Assembly (NCBI GenBank): GCA_009733715.1 | Contig: WMKJ01000060.1 | Coordinates: 16,781-80,780, forward strand | Direction of reading: 5' to 3' | From: Herpomyces periplanetae | Taxonomy: Eukaryota > Ascomycota > Laboulbeniomycetes > Herpomycetales > Herpomycetaceae | Length of the DNA stretch: 64,000 nt | Shown here: piece by piece, positions 58,868 to 64,000 of the stretch | Layout: the number at the start of each line of letters is the position of its first letter | Position numbering within the stretch: the stretch's first letter is position 1 | Notes under the pieces: generated by a model | The model's input: the letters and a program-made list of their open reading frames with translations, nothing else | Database searches by the model: none | What the model was told of the DNA's origin: nothing | Program-made: the position numbers and the translations under genes

Positions 58868-59705
58868 GGTTTAAAAGTGATTAGAGGAAAAGGGGAGCAA
58901 GAAAATGGTGGTAGGGGAGGAGATGAGGAAAGGAAAAAGAAGATGAAGAGTGATTTTATTATATTAGAGAAGGGGGGGAGGGGGTAAGAAAAGGACAAAT
59001 AAGCGAATAAATATTTAGACGGATGGATAAGGTAAAAATGAAAAAAGTTAAGGGAAGAAAAGTTCGCGATGCACGGTAAGGAAGTGGGATAAAGTTACCG
59101 GGGGATATAATTGAGAGGAAACGCGTGACAGAGAAAAATAATCAAGACTTATGTGAAGTACGGCAGAAATGGGAGGAGAATGACGGAAGATAACCAATTC
59201 GATGAAGGGAAATAAATTTATGATGAAGTTGATAGACTAACGGAAATTTTAAAGTAGAACCGAGGAAAAAAGGACGTGTGTGAAGAGTGTAGGTAGCTAG
59301 GACGAGAAGTAAAGCGGGAGAAACAAATGTTCGAAATTCCGGGGGAAAGGGGAGATTTATACTAAAACTAAAGTACCCCGGAATATCGCATTTTTCCGGC
59401 CAATTTCCCCGTCATCAATGATTATGTAAATTAGTGCGGTTTGTGCGGCGTTTGGTAGCGGGAGGTAAATCGAGCCAACGTGCCAGCGGTCACCAGGCCC
59501 GAATAGGCGAGACTCTCCGCACAGGCTGGCCTTCGGGATCCCGGTGTCGCTCGCGCTCACTCGGCCCGATGCTTCGGCTTTGGTTCATTGTGCTTTCCGC
59601 CGTGTGCCGATGCTGTTCTGGCGTTTTGTCCTTTGCACGACTCAGTCAACAGAAATGGTGGAGATGGCTCGACTAAGGTTACTGTCCCCGGGTTACTATA
59701 TTCTA

Positions 59706-59722
59706 TGTGTGTGTGTGTGCGA

Positions 59723-59773
<51 letters not shown>

Positions 59774-60025
59774 TCTGTGTGTGTGTATGCGTATGTGTGT
59801 GTGTGCGTGTGTGTATGCGTATGTGTATGTGTATGTGTATAAGGGGGTGTGTGTGCATGTGCGTGTGCGTATGCGTATGCGTATGCGTATATGTGTGTGG
59901 ATATATGTATGTGTGTATGTGTATATGTGTGTATGTGTGTATGTGTGTATGTGTATGTGTATGTGTACTTGTTCGTGTACGTGTACGTCTATTTGTATAT
60001 GTGCGAATGTGTATATGTGTGTGTG
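59706..60025. repeat. GT/GTAT microsatellite, about 320 bp
   Basis: Long GT runs alternate with GTATGTGT, GCGTATGC and GTACGTGT units. It is the largest simple-sequence array in the window and creates frames of Cys-Val or His-Thr repeats on the two strands. Confidence 0.93.
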
Positions 60026-61037
60026 CCCGTGCCCCCCCCGTCCGCGCTTCTACGCTTATCACTGCCTACCATTCCCCCATACTCTTTTACTTTCATTTTT
60101 CCCATACCCATCCGTCCTCATTTAAATCCCCCCATGCCCCAAATCTAGCCATGTCTCTTCACAGGCATACTATCTTTTTCCTTGCTAATTTGTGCTCACC
60201 CTTCTCGTGCGCAACCGTCGCTACTCTCCACGCCTCCCGCTTAAAACATTTTTACTTAACCATAACTCTTCCATATTACCCTCTACTAACCAATAACCAC
60301 CTATTCCCGTTAATTACCCGACTTAATTTTTTACTTCTCATTTACCTTCAATTACCACGTTACACGTTTTGTTAGATCGCCCATTGAGTTAATAATGCTG
60401 TATATCCCCCATTTCAGCATTATTTAATACTCTTTACCCATCATCTGTCAAAGTCGATCATAGTTACTTTAGTTGATGAAGCGTAACCGCGGCCTACCTA
60501 TTCCAATTGTACAGGTGCGGATATATATTTAGATGTTCAATTCCACACATCTGTGTTTGTGTATGCGTGCATCTATCTTTCTGTGTCAGAAACATTAATT
60601 CATGTATATTCGTGTTTGTACACGTTCATGTGCAAACACACGCAAATCGCTTTCCTCGACCTTCCCTTATCAGTTCTTTTACCTCTGTGCATGCGTCTAC
60701 TACATGCTCATGTTTATACCGGCTCACCATCCTAGCGGTGAAACTATTTCCCTTCCAAACTACAACTACCATTGTGGGCACGTATAACGCTGCAGTTTAA
60801 TCTAGTTACAGGCTTACTCTTAAATTTACCAAACGTTGTCAAGTAATCACGAACCTGTACACCCAAATACTTCCCTCCCTAATAGCCCATAGTCATGCAG
60901 CTGTAGAACCCATTCAAACGTACACACGTACTAACTATCCCCTTCATTAATACCTAATCCGTCATTCTCAAACACACTTTACCTTCTCCAAATCCTCCAC
61001 ACCCCCTCCAAACAAACCCCGAATCCCAAGTGCTCTG

Positions 61038-61092
61038 CACGTGATCTCTATTTGCTTCGCTGCGCTCTTACAGCCGTATTGCCCAGCACGTG
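61038..61092. promoter_or_regulatory. Two CACGTG E-boxes upstream of inh1
   Basis: GCACGTGAT (core 61038-61043) and GCACGTGTT (core 61087-61092) lie 217 and 266 bp before the inh1 ATG. Confidence 0.5.
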
Positions 61093-61308
61093 TTGCTTGT
61101 CAAGGTTGGAGCTGACGATACTTCCTCTCACGTTTGAGAAGAATATTTAACTCTTACTCCAAGTTTATGCATGATCCTTTATTCGTTTTATCTCTCGTTT
61201 AAACCCTTTTATTTATTTGTCAATTCTTTCTTTAAAAATCTTTTATATTCCCTTTATCCTTAAACAAAATTTTATCACCTCCACTACGCTTCCCTTCACT
61301 TCCAAACT

Positions 61309-61786
61309 ATGTCGCGTTTTATCTCTCCCAGTTCCTTCCGCTACTCTTTTCATACATCACCAATCCCCTTTTTTATTACCAAATCAAACACTCGACTTTC
61401 TCTTCCTTTAAACCGTACTCTTATAACTCACTCATCTCCAAAAATGGCTGCTGGTGACACCGGCTCTGGAACTTCTAGACCAGGCGGACTTCGAAGTGGT
61501 GATGCCCTCACCCAACGTGAACATGGCATGGAAGAAATGTATATTCGACAAGAGGAGATGAAAAAGCTGAAAATTCTTAAACAGAAACTAGAATTACATC
61601 AAAAACAAATGGGTGAACTCATGAAATCCGTGTAAGTTTACAACCTTGCCCTCGCACACCCTCACATAAACATACACTGACTATTGCTTAACCTTCCCAT
61701 TACATCTAACGTGCTCACCAACCGCCCCGTTCGCTTCATACAGTGATGAAATATCCGACAACCTATCTTCAAATTCCAAGAAGTGA
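61309..61786 (+). CDS. inh1: Mitochondrial F1F0-ATPase inhibitor (IF1/Inh1)
   Basis: IF1 blocks ATP hydrolysis by the F1 motor when the membrane potential falls. Exon 1 (61309-61631) joins exon 2 (61744-61786) over a 112-nt intron (GTAAGT...TACAG), restoring a Val codon and giving 121 residues. The first 45 residues are Ser/Arg/Phe-rich without acidic residues, a mitochondrial presequence. The inhibitory block follows: a Gly-rich linker, then REHGMEEMYIRQEEMKKL, matching the family's QRE...E..Y.RQ.E...L pattern. The Lys/Gln-rich coiled-coil helix KILKQKLELHQKQMGELMKS comes next, with a short acidic end supplied by exon 2. ATG 61444 would begin near the mature N-terminus. Confidence 0.87.
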
Positions 61787-62163
61787 CTTCCCGAAATCAT
61801 CCACCCATTGTACTCATTTATGCTTTAAACGGTGTAATGGTTATGCGTTCCGTGCTAATGAGCGCCTAAATCCCATCGACAATAAACCCCGCTTTAATAT
61901 TGTTCATTCCTCCTCTACATCTTTTTACTCAATCGTACTTGGGATTATGTAGTCTAGACCATCCATGAATCTTATTTCACCTTCTATCTTCCTCCATGTT
62001 TGCTCAAACAACCACCGATAAATCATTCCCCCAAGAATCCCGTCTGCCTAAACATCGCAACTTTTGATATCTCTGGATACCTAGTTAAATTTTACCGTAA
62101 TACATAGAACCAAGACATTGTGTTTATAGATTCCGATTTTTCATATCATCCCATTCCACTCAC
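61787..62163. other. Intergenic between convergent inh1 and nsp1
   Basis: These are 3' flanks only. No gene, RNA or repeat is recognised. Confidence 0.5.
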
Positions 62164-64000
62164 TTACCTCCGCGCCAAAAATGACTTGTAAAAGTCTTCC
62201 GTCATATCATTCGCTGATACACTAAAGTCACTACGCCGTCCATTTCGGTCTAAGCTCGCTGCCATGCTCAACCGTGCTCCATTGTCCCTTTGTGCTGCTT
62301 CAACCTTCTTGCGCAACTCCATTGTTCCACTGTCAATTTCTTGAAGCTGTAATAGATGGCTATTCAAAACCCGAACTACCTGCGATAACTATGAACATTT
62401 CGCTTTATCAGCTCCATACTTGTCTACATGTTAACTTTATACACTTACCGGGTCATCTGGATTTCCCGTTCTACTTAGCGACGCCGAAATCATGTTGATC
62501 TCTTGAACTACCTCTGTCACATCACGATTTAAACCGTTAATTTTTTCCGTTAACTTTTCCGCCAGCTTGTACCTGTTTAAAAAAACAAAATGTTAGCTAA
62601 TTCAACTTTTTCGAATAAAAACTTAATAAGCATACGTTTGTTCCCTCTCACGATCAACACCTGATAATCGTAAACCGTCGGCCCCTAATACACCACTTTT
62701 CTGAACCAATTCGTCAACCTCACGTTCATACTTGGCCAGATACACTTCCAAATCATCCTGCTGAGTTTCGACGCTTGTTAATTGTCGTTCAATCTCAGCT
62801 GCATCGCGTTCGGCTTTAAAAGCATGACTATATAATGCCGATATTTTATTTGAGTTTTCAACAAGCAATCGGTCCCATGCAACTATTTGATCAGCTTGCG
62901 CTTGAAAAATGCTTTGGTATTTAGTTAAATCTGTGGCCCATCGAGTGATTATATCATCCAGTGATTTATTCTTAAGTGCTGATGCAGGATCGGGTTTGGG
63001 TCCTGAAATAGACCCTCCAAGTGTAGACGCTGATAAGGTGTCCTTTTGTCCAACGTTGCCAGCCCTATTGTCATTTGAATCCGTCACTCCTTCACTAGCG
63101 CTATTAGCACCCTTAAGAGACCCGTCGTTACTCGTGTTAACACTAGTATTTATCTTAACGCCCGAATCCTGATTCGTTGATGCCCCTGTTGCGATTCCTC
63201 CTTTCGTGACTGTGGTAGCTTGTCCTACTGCTGCAGTGCTTGTTAAACTAGTATTAGATGTAGCCGAGCTAGAAGTAGCATTGGTACCTGCAAGACCGGA
63301 GAATAATGGACTTTTGCTGGGTGTTGCCGCGGAATTCCCCGCCCCCGGCAACGCTGAAGTAGCTTTCGCTGCCTGAAATAACCCGGCACCCGAGGTATCT
63401 ACAGTGGTACCAAAATTGAAAGACGGTCCCCCGCTACCCAGAGATTTGTTTGGTGTGGAAGAATTGGTTCCCAAGTTAAATGTCCCTGAGGAAGAAATTG
63501 CTGGAGTAGGCCCCGCAACGGATGCCATACTGAATAACCCATTTCCAGACGTTTTTGCACTAAAGGAAAATGTTCCATTTTTTGTTGGATTCAGAGTAGA
63601 TGCGAGTGTTGATGCAGCAGTTGAGGGATTACTGGTGCTAGTGGTTGCCAATATTCCTCCAAACGTGGTAGCGGCGGCAGTAGTAGAGGCGGGAGTGGTG
63701 GAGGTTGCGGTAGTAGCAGGAACTGTTTCACTTCCACTACTATTAGCCAAGCCAGTACCAAACGTTGTACTGGTTAAAGTAGATGGTGTGTTTGTAGTCG
63801 TGGTGATGGCAGATTTTCCATCGCCTAATGAGAATCCAGTGTTTGATGAACTACCGAAGGAGATGGTAGGTGCCTTGCTAGCATCTCCGGCAAGAGTAGA
63901 TGTTGAAGTTTTGGGGACACCTAGACTACTGAAAGCTGAGCCAGTAGAAAATGCATCACTTGTAGCAGTACTATTACTGAATAGGCCAGAATTAGTGGAG
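62164..64000 (-). CDS. nsp1: Nsp1/Nup62 FG nucleoporin, 5' end beyond window
   Basis: Nsp1 lines the central channel of the nuclear pore. Its FG repeats bind transport receptors and its coiled coil assembles the Nsp1-Nup57-Nup49 complex. Three exons are present: 64000-62636 (open at the right edge), 62572-62449 and 62379-62164, with introns of 63 and 69 nt, giving about 567 visible residues. The first part is Ser/Thr/Gly/Ala-rich with FG-type units (TFGTGLA, SFNFGT, FSFSAK, SGLF). The C-terminal coiled coil includes LDDIITRWATDLTKYQSIF, WDRLLVENSNKISALY, ERQLTSVETQQDDLEVYLAK and VVRVLNSHLLQLQEIDS, ending FYKSFLARR as in fungal Nsp1. The N-terminal FG region and the start codon lie outside the window. 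Confidence 0.93.

Larger units (their letters stand above)
58868..61308. other. 2.4 kb divergent intergenic region between the 14-3-3 gene and inh1
   Basis: From left to right it holds the purine-rich (CT-rich on minus) leader of the 14-3-3 gene to about 59330, a GC-richer patch at about 59420-59660, the GT array at 59706-60025, a CT-rich stretch to about 60400, and two CACGTG sites at 61038 and 61087 near inh1. All frames here are low-complexity or motif-free. Confidence 0.5.

Noticed and set aside
59703-60375. Frames of up to 222 codons rich in Cys-Val or His-Thr
   Set aside because: They are produced by the 320-bp GT array in several frames at once.
1-64000. CRISPR arrays, transposons, retroelements or viral genes
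   Set aside because: No spaced direct repeats, terminal repeats, transposase, reverse transcriptase or capsid-like frames were seen.

Overview
This is a nuclear fungal chromosome segment. Most open frames match conserved eukaryotic families, and several belong to fungal branches of those families: Gwt1, a Kin4/Frk1-type kinase, Ral2, Sfr1, Gis2/Byr3, and TAF12 with its fungal N-terminal block. Introns are mostly short (51-335 nt). They carry GTAAGT/GTATGT-like donors and, where checked, a CTAAC-type branch point. Base composition is AT-leaning and microsatellites are common. I infer Dikarya, possibly an early-diverging ascomycete, but I cannot place it more precisely without a search.

Layout. 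0-4 kb: an intron-containing tRNA-Arg(UCU), a doubtful CT-rich frame, and gwt1 (-). 5.7-10 kb: a two-exon orphan secreted protein (+) and cdc20 (-). 10-13.6 kb: a stretch with no recognisable gene. 13.6-33 kb: four + strand genes, ral2, taf12, kin4 and toa1 (TFIIA large subunit); the 4.1 kb upstream of kin4 is dense in microsatellites. 33-42 kb: gcn5 (-), a hidden two-helix membrane-protein exon resembling Ost5/TMEM258 (+), rad1 (+) and rpb2 (+). 42-53 kb: a minus-strand run of dmc1 (11 exons), gis2 (6 exons including one of 12 nt), uap1, sfr1 and mas1 (5 exons). 53.8-64 kb: sdh4 (+, 5 exons, divergent from mas1), a 14-3-3 gene (-), the mitochondrial ATPase inhibitor inh1 (+), and the 3' part of nsp1 (-), which runs off the right edge.

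How the genes relate. TAF12, TFIIA-L, Gcn5 and Rpb2 are all RNA polymerase II machinery, and TAF12 is shared by TFIID and the Gcn5-containing SAGA complex. Dmc1 and Sfr1 act together in meiotic strand exchange, and Rad1 is a checkpoint clamp subunit. MPP-beta, Sdh4 and Inh1 are mitochondrial. Uap1, Gwt1 and the Ost5-like exon touch UDP-GlcNAc, GPI and N-glycan metabolism. I infer no operon-like control; these are probably chance neighbours.

Two organisational signals stand out. The palindrome CACGTG (often TCACGTG) recurs 170-570 bp upstream of many start codons. Long CT-rich tracts on the sense strand precede many genes and allow long spurious frames. Many conserved proteins also carry large low-complexity insertions: TAF12 has 1277 residues, Rpb2 has two inserts, and the Gcn5 catalytic domain is interrupted. 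All splice models come from reading the sequence: each keeps frame and restores a family motif, but no transcript evidence was available.
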